This document shows, one piece after another, positions 50,432 to 58,691 of a DNA stretch of 64,000 nucleotides (position 1 is its first letter; every line of letters begins with the position of its first letter). Where the stretch lies: positions 34,817 to 98,816 of the forward strand of contig NZ_JAEMUW010000022.1 of assembly GCF_016598485.1 (NCBI RefSeq), given 5' to 3'. The position numbers and the translations under genes were made by a program. This DNA is from Micromonospora coerulea. GTDB taxonomy: Bacteria; Actinomycetota; Actinomycetes; Mycobacteriales; Micromonosporaceae. Below the pieces are notes generated by a model that saw nothing but the letters and a program-made list of their open reading frames with translations, had not been told where the DNA came from and did not search any database.

Positions 50432-51148
50432 TTAGGGGGTCGGCCGGTCGGTCGCCGCGTGTGACCGGTAGATGCCGATCTCTTCCGGCCGGACGAGCCC
50501 GTCCTCGATCGCCCGGGCAAGCAGCGCCGCCTTGGTGGCCGCCGGTCGACCCGCTCGGGTGTACTTGATCCGCGCCCGGTCGACGTACTGCTTCACGGTG
50601 TGCTCGCTGATCTGCATGCGGCGCGCCACCGACGCCTTCGACATCGACTGGAACCAGAGCAGCAGCGCCTCGCGCTCCTTGTCGGACAGGGTCGGCCGGT
50701 CCGGTCGCGGGTCACCGACCATCGCCCCGGCCAGCGCGGGCGGCACGTACGGCCGGTCGCTGGCCGCGGCGAGCACGGTGGCCACGCAGTGCTCCCGTCC
50801 CTCGTGCTTGGCCAGGAAGGCCACCGCCCCCGCGTCCAGCGCGGCGAGCATGGTGTCCGGATCGGTGTGCTCGGAGTAGACCACCACCCGCCGGCCGGCC
50901 GAACTCAGCTCGGCCAGCTTGTCGATCACCATCCGCCCGTGCAGCCGCAGGTCGAGCAGGATCACCTCGGCCTCCGGGGCGGCCCCGAGCACCACGTCCG
51001 GATCGTCCCCGGTGGCCAGGACGCGCAGCCGTGGCTCGGCGGCCAGCCAGGCCCGCACCCCGTCGATGACGACCGGGTGGTCGTCCACGATCGCCACGCC
51101 GACCGGCGGTGCGCCGGTCACGTCCTCCGCCACCGGGTCTGCGTCCAT
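50432..51148 (-). CDS. NarL/LuxR-family response regulator
   Basis: 238-residue response regulator: receiver domain with VAIVDDHPVVIDGVRAW and phosphoacceptor ILLDLRLHG (Asp ~69), a conserved Ser/Thr switch in VVVYSEHTD, Lys in AFLAKHEG, then a LuxR HTH LSDKEREALLLWFQSMSKASVARRMQISEHTVKQYVDRA. ATG 51148 lies 31 bp inside the end of the preceding kinase-like gene, so the three genes (51118-53596) are co-translated. Partner is the histidine kinase at 52418-53596. Confidence 0.92.
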   Translation of the reverse strand: MDADPVAEDVTGAPPVGVAIVDDHPVVIDGVRAWLAAEPRLRVLATGDDPDVVLGAAPEAEVILLDLRLHGRMVIDKLAELSSAGRRVVVYSEHTDPDTMLAALDAGAVAFLAKHEGREHCVATVLAAASDRPYVPPALAGAMVGDPRPDRPTLSDKEREALLLWFQSMSKASVARRMQISEHTVKQYVDRARIKYTRAGRPAATKAALLARAIEDGLVRPEEIGIYRSHAATDRPTP

Positions 51149-52428
51149 CTGATCTCCCCGTCCCGCTCGTGCCGCTGCTCCACCGGACCCGCGCCGTCGG
51201 CGGCGGCCGGCGGACCGGTCGCGTCCGGGCCCTCGTGGTCGGGCGTGACCAGGCTGACCGCCACCTCGTCCGGGCCGGCGACCACGGTCAGCCGGGCCCA
51301 GCCCCGGGCGCCGGCGAGCGCGGCGGTGAGCGGGTCGGCCAGCCGGCGGCGGACCTGCACCGGCAGCTCCGGCGGCACGCCGATGGCGATCAGGTCGATC
51401 GGCAGGCCGTTGCGTTCCGCCAGGTCGGCGGCGGCCCGCAGCTCGTGCAGCAGCGGGTCGGGCACGTCGTCCGACTCGGCGATGAGCCGGCGCAGCCGGG
51501 CCGCCGCCAGCACGCAGCGCCGCCGTACCTCGGGGTCGGCCGGGTCGGCGTCACCGGTGGCGAGGGCGGTCAGCACCTCCTCGGCGGTGCCGCTGACCAG
51601 GGCCAGCCGGGCGCGGCGGTCCTCGCGGGCCCGCTCCCCGGCCACCCGTTCCGCCGCCACCGCTCCGGCGGCCGCGGCGGTGCCGGCCCGGTCCCGCGCG
51701 AGGGCGGCGATCGCGGCCGCCCCGGCGAAGACCGCCACCGGCAGCGACGAGGTGCCGTAGACGTACATCGCGTAGCGGGTGAGGTCGGCGGGGGTGGTCG
51801 TCCCGGACCCGAGCACCGCGCCCAGCGCGATCACCGCGTGCGCGCCGAGCAGCGCGAGCAGCCAGCCGACCGGCCGCCGCCAGAGCACCAGCAGGAAGAA
51901 CCAGGCGAGCCCGCCCCACACCCAGTTCGCCGCCGTGAACAGGTACCGCTCGCCGGCGGCGGCGAAGACCGCCGCGTCGACCACCAGCAGCACCGCCGTC
52001 AGGGCACGGGCGGGGGGAGTGGCACCGCGCAGCAGCCGTACGGCGGCCGTCACCCCGACCGCCGCGGTCACCGCCCAACCGGCGGCGACCACCACCGGCG
52101 CGGCGAGCCCGGACCAGGCGCTCAGCACCGCCGGCAGCCCGATGGCGGTGTGCCAGGCCAGCGCGATGGCCACCGCGGCGATCCGGGCGCCGCGGTCGGA
52201 GGCCCGGGCCACGGCGGTCGCCGCGCCGCCGGCTCCCGCGGCGTCACCCGGAACGTCCGACCATCCCGCCGGTCCGCCCGGGTCGGGCAGGGCGGCGTCG
52301 CGGGTCGCGCCGGCGGTGGCGGACGGGTCCCGGTCGCCCCGGGTTCGGGCTGAGGTCGCGGGTGCCCGGTGTCGCCGGGTACGGAGCGGGCCGCCACCGG
52401 GAGGCACCGCCTCGAGCTCAGTGGGCAC
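51118..52428 (-). CDS. Membrane kinase-like protein without a canonical catalytic domain
   Basis: 436 residues. N-terminal disordered Pro/Gly/Arg region, then about six TM helices (IAAVAIALAWHTAIGLPAVL ... WFFLLVLWRRPVGWLLALLGAH) and a cytoplasmic C-terminal part of ~200 residues. The tail resembles a DHp/HATPase layout (LVSGTAEEVLTALATGD, LADPLTAALAGARGWARLTVV) but has no phosphoacceptor His motif and no N, G1 or G2 box. It may be a degenerate second kinase that regulates the true one. GTG 52428 has GGAG at 7 nt; it overlaps the upstream kinase stop by 11 bp. Confidence 0.7.
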   Translation of the reverse strand: MPTELEAVPPGGGPLRTRRHRAPATSARTRGDRDPSATAGATRDAALPDPGGPAGWSDVPGDAAGAGGAATAVARASDRGARIAAVAIALAWHTAIGLPAVLSAWSGLAAPVVVAAGWAVTAAVGVTAAVRLLRGATPPARALTAVLLVVDAAVFAAAGERYLFTAANWVWGGLAWFFLLVLWRRPVGWLLALLGAHAVIALGAVLGSGTTTPADLTRYAMYVYGTSSLPVAVFAGAAAIAALARDRAGTAAAAGAVAAERVAGERAREDRRARLALVSGTAEEVLTALATGDADPADPEVRRRCVLAAARLRRLIAESDDVPDPLLHELRAAADLAERNGLPIDLIAIGVPPELPVQVRRRLADPLTAALAGARGWARLTVVAGPDEVAVSLVTPDHEGPDATGPPAAADGAGPVEQRHERDGEIRWTQTRWRRT

Positions 52429-53596
52429 CGGACCACTCCAGCCGGATCCGGGTCCCGGCACCAGGGGCGGAAGTCACCTCGGCCCGACCCCCCACCGTGG
52501 CCATCCGGCCGTGCACGGATTCGCGCAGGCCGTACCGGTGGGCCGGGACGCCGGTCGGGTCGAAGCCGGGACCGTCGTCCTCGACCTCGACCACGACGCT
52601 GCCGGCGGCGCGTGCCAACCGCAGCGTGGCGGTCGCTCCGGGGGCGTGCCGGACCACGTTGGCCAGTGCGGCCGCCGCGCTATCGGCGAGCGCCCCGGCC
52701 ACCTCCGCCGGGACCACGCACGGGGCGAGCGTCGCGGTCACCGGCAGATCCGGCAGCCGCGCGAGGACCGCCCGCAGCCGGTCGTCCAGTGCGGTGGGCC
52801 CGGCCGCCGGCGCGGACCGGAAGTCGGCCAGGGCGGTGAGGGTACGCAGGTCGGCCGCGCACCGCTTGCGTACCGCGGCCGACGGGCCGGCCACCGCGCC
52901 GAGCCCCACCATGGTCAGCGTGGCCAGGACGGTGTCGTGCAGGTCCCGGTTCTGCCGGCGCTCCGCCTCCCGGGCGGTACGGGCCACCACGGCCGCCCGG
53001 GCCAGCCGCTGGTAGTCGGCGAACGCCCGGTCGGCGCGACCGATCCGCCGCCGCATCACCGCCGTCATCATCGCCGCGCAGCCGGTCTGCACCAGCAGCG
53101 TCGCGGCGTGCGCGCGGGCCTCGACCGGGTTGCCGGCGGTCAGTGCGCCGGCGACGTAGCCGGCGGTGACGAGCAGCCCCGCCGGGACGGACCAGCGCGC
53201 CGGGGCGGTGGCCTGGGCGTTGATCACGGTGGTGCTGGCCAACACGGCGATCCAGCTCCCCTCGCCCGGCAGGACCTCCGGCGCCACCAGCCACGGGACG
53301 AGCAGGCAGGCCACCGTGGTGAGGGCGACGTCGCCGGCCACCAGTGGCCCGGTCACCCCGCGCCGCAGGGCCCGCGCGGCGTACCAGAGCGACCAGGCGG
53401 TGAGCACCGCGACCGCCGGCACCAGCAGCGCCACCCGCACCGGCGGCGTGCGGACCGCCAGCGCCACCACGGCGCCGACCAGACCGCAGGTCAGCCGGAG
53501 CAGCGCCGGCAACGTGGTGAAGATGAGGGTGAACGCGCCCCCGGCCGGCCGGTCCCAGGCGGACGGCGGCGAGGTCGTGGCGGCAGCGACCGGCAT
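52418..53596 (-). CDS. Sensor histidine kinase (HisKA_3 type)
   Basis: 392-residue membrane histidine kinase of the NarX-like HisKA_3 group. Six TM helices in the first ~180 residues, then the DHp helix REAERRQNRDLHDTVLATLT with the phosphoacceptor His, and a HATPase domain with NVVRHAPG (N box), DDGPGFDP (G1) and YGLRESVHGRM (G2-like). Cognate regulator is encoded at 50432-51148, with the kinase-like protein between. The DHD pattern in RDLHDTVL matches family kinases. Overlapping stops and starts make this a single operon. Confidence 0.9.
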   Translation of the reverse strand: MPVAAATTSPPSAWDRPAGGAFTLIFTTLPALLRLTCGLVGAVVALAVRTPPVRVALLVPAVAVLTAWSLWYAARALRRGVTGPLVAGDVALTTVACLLVPWLVAPEVLPGEGSWIAVLASTTVINAQATAPARWSVPAGLLVTAGYVAGALTAGNPVEARAHAATLLVQTGCAAMMTAVMRRRIGRADRAFADYQRLARAAVVARTAREAERRQNRDLHDTVLATLTMVGLGAVAGPSAAVRKRCAADLRTLTALADFRSAPAAGPTALDDRLRAVLARLPDLPVTATLAPCVVPAEVAGALADSAAAALANVVRHAPGATATLRLARAAGSVVVEVEDDGPGFDPTGVPAHRYGLRESVHGRMATVGGRAEVTSAPGAGTRIRLEWSGAH

Positions 53597-53832
53597 CGGG
53601 GGAGGTGTCCTTCCGGCAGCGACCCGGTCGGGTCCGCACGGCGTAGATCGACGCCGGAGAATAGCATGCCCGACCGCAACCAGTCACCCACGGTGCGCGG
53701 CGCGTCGCCGCTCGCGACCGGCTGTGTCCGGCTCGGCCGGGCGACGAGGTGGCATCCGTCGATGGTGGACGACGGCGGCGTGGCGGTCATCCGTTTCCGG
53801 CCGCCCGCCGGGGCGGGCGGCCGGAGGCGCGG

Positions 53833-54234
53833 TCAGGCCGGGCAGTTGTGGTACGCCGCGACCCGCCACCCGTCGCCGTGCCGGGACAGCACCCAGGTGG
53901 CGCGGCGGCGCCGGTCGGCGGGAACCGTCTCCTCGCCGGGGAGCAGGAAGCCGCTGCGGCTGACCACCACCGCCGCGTCGTCCCCGAGGAGCCGGACGTT
54001 CTCCGGCTCGTCCACCGAGGTGGAGCCCTTGAGCGGGCCGGCGAAGGCGGCCGACAGGTACCGGCGCACCTCCTCCCGGCCCTGGTGGAACACGCCGCCG
54101 GGCAGCACCACCGTCGCGTCGTCGGAGTAGCGGTCGGCGAAAGCGTCGGCGTCGTTGGCCGCCCACGCGGCGACGAGGGCGTGCAGCACCTCGCGGACTG
54201 CCCGGTCGTCGCGGGTGTGGATGGTGTCGGTCAT
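53833..54234 (-). CDS. SnoaL/SgcJ-like NTF2-fold protein
   Basis: 133 residues, NTF2-like cone fold: VREVLHALVAAWAANDADAFADRYSDDATVVLPGGVFHQGREEVRRYLS and TWVLSRHGDGWRVAAYHNCP. Relatives (SgcJ/EcaC) act in polyketide pathways or as accessory domains; here it stands alone, divergent from an ECF sigma gene whose own C-terminus also carries a SnoaL-like domain. ATG 54234 has GGAAGGACG upstream. It is the obvious candidate target of that sigma factor across the palindrome at 54267-54335. Confidence 0.82.
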   Translation of the reverse strand: MTDTIHTRDDRAVREVLHALVAAWAANDADAFADRYSDDATVVLPGGVFHQGREEVRRYLSAAFAGPLKGSTSVDEPENVRLLGDDAAVVVSRSGFLLPGEETVPADRRRRATWVLSRHGDGWRVAAYHNCPA

Positions 54235-54266
54235 GGTCGTCCTTCCGTGGTACGGATCTCGCCGGT

Positions 54267-54335
54267 ACCTACTCGGCGGTGCGGCGGAACTCATCGCGTC
54301 CGCGGCGATGAGTTCCGCCGGCCGAGCCGGTAGGT
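54267..54335. repeat. Long palindrome between divergent SnoaL and ECF sigma genes
   Basis: Inner arms GGCGGAACTCATCGC (54283-54297, plus one flanking pair) and exact complement (54305-54319) around a 7-nt loop; outer arms ACCTACTCGGC (54267-54277) and its complement with a 4-nt insertion (54321-54335). Each half contains GGAAC, an ECF-type -35 core, in opposite orientation. Confidence 0.7.
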
Positions 54336-54360
54336 ATGGACAGGGGTGGAAGGAGCAGCG

Positions 54361-55320
54361 GTGACGACGACCAGCGAGGACTTCGACCGGCGGACCGGCC
54401 CGTACCGGCGGGAGCTGCTGGCGCACTGCTACCGGATGCTCGGCTCGGTGCACGAGGCCGAGGATCTGGTGCAGGAGACGCTGCTGCGGGCCTGGCGCGC
54501 CTTCGACCGGTACGACGAGGAACGGGCCTCGTTGCGGACCTGGCTGCACCGGATCGCCACCAACGCCTGCCTGACCGCGCTCCGTGGCCGGGCCCGGCGG
54601 CCGCTGCCCGCGGACCTCGTCGCGCCGAACCCCGACCCGGACGCCCCCATGGTGGTGGGCGAGGTGCCCTGGTTGCAGCCCGTCCCGGACGCGCTGCTCG
54701 ACCCGGCCACCGTGGTCGCCGCCCGGGGCAGTCTGCGGCTGGCGCTGGTCGCCGCCCTCCAGCTCCTGCCGCCCCGGCAGCGGGCCATCCTGATCCTGCG
54801 CGACGTGCTCGAACAGCCGGCCGCCGCGGTCGCCGAGACCCTGGGCACCACACCGGCCGCGGTGAACAGCGGACTGCAACGGGCCCGCGCCCGGCTCGGC
54901 GCGGTAGGGGTACGGGAGGAGCAGGTCGCCGAGCCGGCGGATCCGGACCGGCGGGCCCTGGTCGACCGGTACGTCGCGGCGTTCGAGCGGGCCGACGTCG
55001 GGGCGCTGACCCGGCTGCTCACCGCCGACGCGGTGCTGGAGATGCCGCCGGTGCTCAACTGGTACGTCGGCCGGGAGCGCTACGGCCGGTTCATCGCTCG
55101 GATCTTCGCGCTCCGCGGCACCGACTGGCGGCTGCTGCCCACCGCGGCCAACGGCCAGCCCGCCCTCGCCGCGTACGTCCGCGCCGGGGACCTGTATGTG
55201 CCGCACACCCTCCAGGTGCTGACGGTCACGTCGGCGGGAATCAGCCGCAACGTGGTCTTCCAGGATCGCGCGGTGTTTGCCGCGTTCGGCCTGGCCCCAC
55301 TGCCGGCCGCCGCGCCCTGA
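54361..55320 (+). CDS. ECF RNA polymerase sigma factor with C-terminal SnoaL-like domain (SigG/SigX5-type)
   Basis: 319-residue sigma-70 protein: region 2 (LLAHCYRMLGSVHEAEDLVQETLLRAWRAF), region 4 (LQLLPPRQRAILILRDVLEQPAAAVAETLGTTPAAVNSGLQRARARL) and a C-terminal SnoaL-like domain (~200-300: YVAAFERADVGALTRLLTADAVLEMPPV). This layout is the TIGR02960 type, which lacks a classical anti-sigma partner; the C-terminal domain controls activity. GTG 54361 has GAAGGAG 7 nt upstream; ATG 54346 is an alternative. It likely controls the divergent SnoaL gene. Confidence 0.9.
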   Translation: MTTTSEDFDRRTGPYRRELLAHCYRMLGSVHEAEDLVQETLLRAWRAFDRYDEERASLRTWLHRIATNACLTALRGRARRPLPADLVAPNPDPDAPMVVGEVPWLQPVPDALLDPATVVAARGSLRLALVAALQLLPPRQRAILILRDVLEQPAAAVAETLGTTPAAVNSGLQRARARLGAVGVREEQVAEPADPDRRALVDRYVAAFERADVGALTRLLTADAVLEMPPVLNWYVGRERYGRFIARIFALRGTDWRLLPTAANGQPALAAYVRAGDLYVPHTLQVLTVTSAGISRNVVFQDRAVFAAFGLAPLPAAAP

Positions 55321-55704
55321 TCGGGAGGGCCTTCGGTGGGGGAGGCGGGGCCACCACCAGGGGCGGCACGCCCGCCACGGACCGGGGGCAGCCCGGCCGT
55401 TCCGGCTCGTCGCTGCCCGTCGGCACGCGGTGCCGGGCGGTAGCGGTGTGACATCCGCCGACTGGTCGGCGCTGAGGGCACGAGATGAACGCACAGATCC
55501 TGCCCCCAGCGGACCGATCGTGTCGCCGATCGATCACTCAGCGGCGTCGCCGCCGGGGCGCGACAACGGCCGGTCACCCCGCCCGGCTCCGGGTCACCAC
55601 GTGCGCCCGTCCCACCTCCCCGGCACCCCCGCCGAGGACACCGCCGCACCGGAGGCACGCCGGGTGGCACGTCCGCGTTCCCACCTACCAGACGGAGCTG
55701 CTCG
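55321..55704. other. Intergenic region, nothing assigned
   Basis: 384 bp between the ECF gene and the next gene. I see no conserved ORF or hairpin that stands out; several short reading frames have no homology. Confidence 0.4.
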
Positions 55705-56217
55705 ATGCTCGAGACCGCCCTCGCCAAACTCCTCACCCTGAAGGTCGGTGCCACGGCCCTGGCCCTCACCGCCACCGGTGGGGTCGCGCTCGCCGCCGCG
55801 ACCGGCACGCTGCCCACCCCGCTCACCGACTCCACGGCGAAGTCGTCCGCCCACGCCACCGGTAAGCCGTCGGACGCGGCTGACAAGGGCAAGAAGTCGG
55901 CCGACGCGAAGGGCACGCCCTCGCCGAACCTCGTCGGCCTCTGCCGGGCCTACCAGGCCGGTGCCGGTGACAACCCGGGCAAGGCGCTGGAGAACCCGGC
56001 GTTCAGCGTGCTGATCACCACCGCCGGCGGCAAGGACAAGGTGGTGGCGTACTGCGACAACCTGCTGGCGTCCGCCAAGGCCAAGCCGAGCAAGGCGGCC
56101 GATCCCACGGCCACCCCGAGCCACCCGACGGCCCGGCCCGACACCCGGCCCACCGCCGGGGCCGAGCGCACCGAGACGCCCGGCGGCCGCAAGCCGACCG
56201 CCCTGCCGACCAACTGA
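55705..56217 (+). CDS. Hypothetical exported or membrane-anchored protein
   Basis: 170 residues: one hydrophobic N-terminal segment (TLKVGATALALTATGGVALAAATG), a Ser/Thr/Ala/Lys-rich linker, a conserved central part LVGLCRAYQAGAGDNPGKALENPAFSVLITTAGGKDKVVAYC with two Cys, and a Pro/Thr-rich tail. Similar proteins sit next to ECF sigma factors in Micromonospora, but no function is known. The Cys pair and the low-complexity linker suggest an extracytoplasmic domain. ATG 55705 with GGAG ten nt upstream. Confidence 0.6.
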   Translation: MLETALAKLLTLKVGATALALTATGGVALAAATGTLPTPLTDSTAKSSAHATGKPSDAADKGKKSADAKGTPSPNLVGLCRAYQAGAGDNPGKALENPAFSVLITTAGGKDKVVAYCDNLLASAKAKPSKAADPTATPSHPTARPDTRPTAGAERTETPGGRKPTALPTN

Positions 56218-56343
56218 CCCGCGGCACCGGGCGGGCGACCACCCCCCTCCGCCTGCCCGGTGTCCACACCGCGACGCCGTCCGGATGACCCTCCCCCCGG
56301 GTGATCCGTACGGCGTCGCACCCCGCGCCCTGACCGGCGCGGC

Positions 56344-56376
56344 GAGGCGGCGGCCGGGTCCCGCGGCCGCCGCCTC
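56344..56376 (+). terminator. Hairpin downstream of hypothetical gene
   Basis: Perfect 13-bp stem GAGGCGGCGGCCG (56344-56356) with 56364-56376, loop GGTCCCG, 127 nt after the stop. Confidence 0.5.
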
Positions 56377-56482
56377 ACCCCAACCGCCGCGCCGATCGGC
56401 GGGCACGGGCCGGCTTTACGTTCGACCGGTGCCGCCTTCGTCGGCGTCGCTCGGCCCTCGGCCCTCGGCCCACACCGTGCCG

Positions 56483-56542
56483 GACGGGCTCGCCTCGGCC
56501 GAGTGTCCGGTATGGATCAGCGGCGGATGGGGTGTCGACGCG
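56483..56542 (+). pseudogene. Scrap of a nucleotidyltransferase (LinB/AadB-like)
   Basis: A 20-codon stretch reads DGLASAECPVWISGGWGVDA; the GGWGVDA run is the nucleotide-binding signature of aminoglycoside/lincosamide nucleotidyltransferases. The homology ends abruptly at 56542, just where the accessory region begins, so it looks like a gene cut by an insertion or deletion. Very short match, therefore tentative. Confidence 0.35.
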
Positions 56543-56600
56543 GGGCCGCCGCGCTGGCTAGGTAGGCGGCCCCGAATGCTGCGTAGCGCAGGCGTAGCGG

Positions 56601-57131
56601 CTACGCCCAGCGCCCGCCATTGCGGCTGGCCTTGGCCATGTCGAGCAGGTGGGCCAGCCGGTACCGCAACACCCGTGCCTGCCCGATCGACAGGACCAGG
56701 CTGGCGGCGGCTGCGGCCTCCACGCTGGTCAGGTTCATCATCGGCTCGGCCGCCGGGTGCAGCGCTTGCACCAGGGCCACGTCAACGATGAACGCCTCCG
56801 GCCGGTTGGTGTCCAGGTGTCGGGCGCGGGAGCGGTGCTGGCCCCGGCGCTGGCAGTCGTTCCGGTCGCACCAGCGCGGGTGGCTCGGGTCGGCGGGCTC
56901 GGTGGCAAGGGTGCCGGTCGGGAAGACGTGCACGTAGCCGCAGGGCCGGTCCACGTCGGGTGCCATGCCGACCGGATGGGCGTCCATCCCGGTCTTGGCG
57001 ACCACGGCGGTGACGTGGATCGTGTGCGCGGGGCAGGTGTACGCGCAGGCATCCAGGGAGTCGGCGGTGTACAACTCGATACGGACCGTCGCTGGTTCTC
57101 CGCAGGCGGGCGGGGTGGGTAGGGTGCTCAC
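56601..57131 (-). CDS. DUF6907 family protein of accessory region
   Basis: 176-residue protein with a Cys/His-rich N-terminal part (YTCPAHTIHV, WCDRNDCQRRGQHRSRARHLD) that may bind metal, and a C-terminal helical part (SVEAAAAASLVLSIGQARVLRYRLAHLL). Proteins of this kind occur in actinobacterial integrative elements; function unknown. GTG 57131 has AAGGAGG 6 nt upstream. The 138 bp to the divergent HTH gene form a shared control region. Confidence 0.65.
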   Translation of the reverse strand: MSTLPTPPACGEPATVRIELYTADSLDACAYTCPAHTIHVTAVVAKTGMDAHPVGMAPDVDRPCGYVHVFPTGTLATEPADPSHPRWCDRNDCQRRGQHRSRARHLDTNRPEAFIVDVALVQALHPAAEPMMNLTSVEAAAAASLVLSIGQARVLRYRLAHLLDMAKASRNGGRWA

Positions 57132-57225
57132 GGGTCGCCTCCTTGTTAGGCGATCAAGGCCCCTGGTCCGCGTGGCTGCGCTGGCCGGGGGCCGCCTGAT
57201 TGCGGGCCAAACCAGCAAACCGCAG

Positions 57226-57268
57226 TTGGCCTATGTAAGCAAGGGATCCCGCACAGTAATTAGGCCAA
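57226..57268. promoter_or_regulatory. Inverted repeat TTGGCCTA/TAGGCCAA upstream of small HTH gene
   Basis: TTGGCCTA at 57226-57233 and TAGGCCAA at 57261-57268, the latter ending at the ATG. The region is AT-richer than its surroundings. Likely operator and promoter of the small HTH gene and its divergent neighbour. Confidence 0.5.
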
Positions 57269-57562
57269 ATGATTGTTGCGGATCGTAAGCCCAATTTGGC
57301 TAGTGAGATCATCTGCGATGTGGCCAACCGACTAGCGGATGCTGTGCGCGCGTTTCACATGGCGCAGGCGACCGCTGCTGCTTCCGCCCAGCGCGCAGCC
57401 CAGGATCGGGAGAAGGTCACCGAGGCCCGGGACAAGCTCGCCGACGCCATTGTGGAAGCCGCCCGTGATGGCATGCGGCAGATCGACATCGTGCGGGTAA
57501 CCGGCTACACCCGCGAGCGCGTGCGCCAGATCCTCCGCGCCCACGGCATCACCCCGGATTAG
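57269..57562 (+). CDS. Small HTH DNA-binding protein
   Basis: 97 residues: a long N-terminal helix (FHMAQATAAASAQRAAQDREKVTEARDKLADAI) and a C-terminal HTH with DGMRQIDIVRVTGYTRERVRQILRAHG, similar to sigma-70 region 4 or to homeodomain-like recombinase regulators. No SD precedes the ATG; TAATTA at 57257-57262 with a 6-nt gap may be the -10 box of a leaderless mRNA. Divergent from the DUF6907 gene. It lies outside the outer att repeat at 57660, so it may be part of an older element. Confidence 0.65.
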   Translation: MIVADRKPNLASEIICDVANRLADAVRAFHMAQATAAASAQRAAQDREKVTEARDKLADAIVEAARDGMRQIDIVRVTGYTRERVRQILRAHGITPD

Positions 57563-57659
57563 CGCTGCACAGGGCTGACCACGGCTGACGCGGTTGTGCC
57601 CGGGTTGTACCCGGCAATGTCGAAGATCGGCGCTGACCAGCGCTTCCGCTGGCAGTGGT

Positions 57660-57702
57660 GGTGCGCCCGGCAGGATTCGAACCTGCGGCCTTGGGATTAG
57701 AA
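57660..57702. repeat. Outer att copy (duplicated 3' part of tRNA-Arg)
   Basis: Identical over 43 bp to the 3' half of tRNA-Arg(TCT), from the acceptor end to the anticodon loop; the tRNA sequence stops at position 57702, where the homology to the gene ends. It serves as the distal attachment site. Confidence 0.85.
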
Positions 57703-57792
57703 TAAGATCGCGGATGGCTGGTCAGGTGACTCCGCGCCTGATCAGCCCGCCCGTCGTTGTCGGGCGGCGTCGGCGTCTGTGGAAGGTCTTGG

Positions 57793-57811
57793 CTGTACGG
57801 ATGGCTGTACG
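57793..57811. repeat. Direct repeat copy 1 (CTGTACGGATGGCTGTACG)
   Basis: Matches 61230-61248 at 18 of 19 positions. Each copy holds two CTGTACG units 12 bp apart, a pattern like integrase arm-type sites. Lies 91 bp inside the outer att copy. Confidence 0.45.
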
Positions 57812-58163
57812 ACAGGGGCACTGACCGTCTGATCCGTAGATTCCCAAGACGGTGTCGGCCCCGTCCGGAACGGTCCGCGTCGCCCTGGTCGTCGCATGCT
57901 CGCCAACTCAATCGGTTCGGCTTCGTCCGCGTTCGTTCGTCCCGGTGGCTCCCACCCGTGGCTCCCAAGCTAGACCCCAACCCGATGCCTCTACTGCGAT
58001 TGACCCGATCGCCGCTTGGCCAAGAGCGCGGACGCCTGTGGTTCAGGTACTCGGCTCGTGACCTTGCCACCGGGCGTCCGTGGCGATCCTTTCCCAGCCG
58101 GGGCAACCTCGCCGGCCAGCCGTACCGTTCACCAGATATGAGACCGACAAGAGGCGTGGCGCG
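57812..58163. other. Non-coding stretch inside the island
   Basis: About 350 bp between the repeat at 57793 and the ECF sigma gene. No ORF with homology and no stable hairpin was recognised; the ECF promoter should lie at its right end. Confidence 0.4.
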
Positions 58164-58691
58164 GTGAACCGCGCCGACGAGGACGAGTACCGGCAGTTCG
58201 TGACGGCCCGCCTGGAACCGCTGCGAGTGACGGCGTACCTGCTCTGCCATAACTGGCACACCGCCGACGACCTCGTGTCAATCACGATCGGAAAGCTCTA
58301 CCGGCACTGGCGCCGGGTCAGCGCGATCGAAAGCCCCGATGCCTACATCCGGGGGATGCTTACCAACGCCTGGCTGGACGAGCGGCGCCGGCCGTGGCGG
58401 CGCGAACGGAGCACCGACGACGTGCCTGACCGAGCGGACGCGGAGCACTCCGAGGAGCTGCTGGCCGACCGGGAACACCTCCTCGACCTGCTGTCCCAGC
58501 TGCCGCCCCGCCGGCGGGCGGTGATCGTCCTGCGGTTCTGGTGCGACCTATCGGTCGAGGAGACGGCGCGGGTCCTGGGCATCAGCACCGGCACGGTGAA
58601 GAGCCAGGCCGCACGGGGGTTGGAGAGCCTACGCCTGCTGGCGACGTTGGATCGGGCGGGGATTCGCGCGGGGAACGGGGAGGAAGCATGA
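58164..58691 (+). CDS. SigE-family ECF RNA polymerase sigma factor
   Basis: 175-residue ECF sigma factor: region 2 DEYRQFVTARLEPLRVTAYLLCHNWHTADDLVSITIGKLYRHW and region 4 LLSQLPPRRRAVIVLRFWCDLSVEETARVLGISTGTVKSQAARGLESLR, typical of the actinobacterial SigE-like group. GTG 58164 is used; a longer upstream frame has no homology. The stop overlaps the start of a membrane protein gene (ATGA), the usual sigma/anti-sigma arrangement. Its presence inside the integrated element makes it accessory cargo. Confidence 0.88.
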   Translation: MNRADEDEYRQFVTARLEPLRVTAYLLCHNWHTADDLVSITIGKLYRHWRRVSAIESPDAYIRGMLTNAWLDERRRPWRRERSTDDVPDRADAEHSEELLADREHLLDLLSQLPPRRRAVIVLRFWCDLSVEETARVLGISTGTVKSQAARGLESLRLLATLDRAGIRAGNGEEA

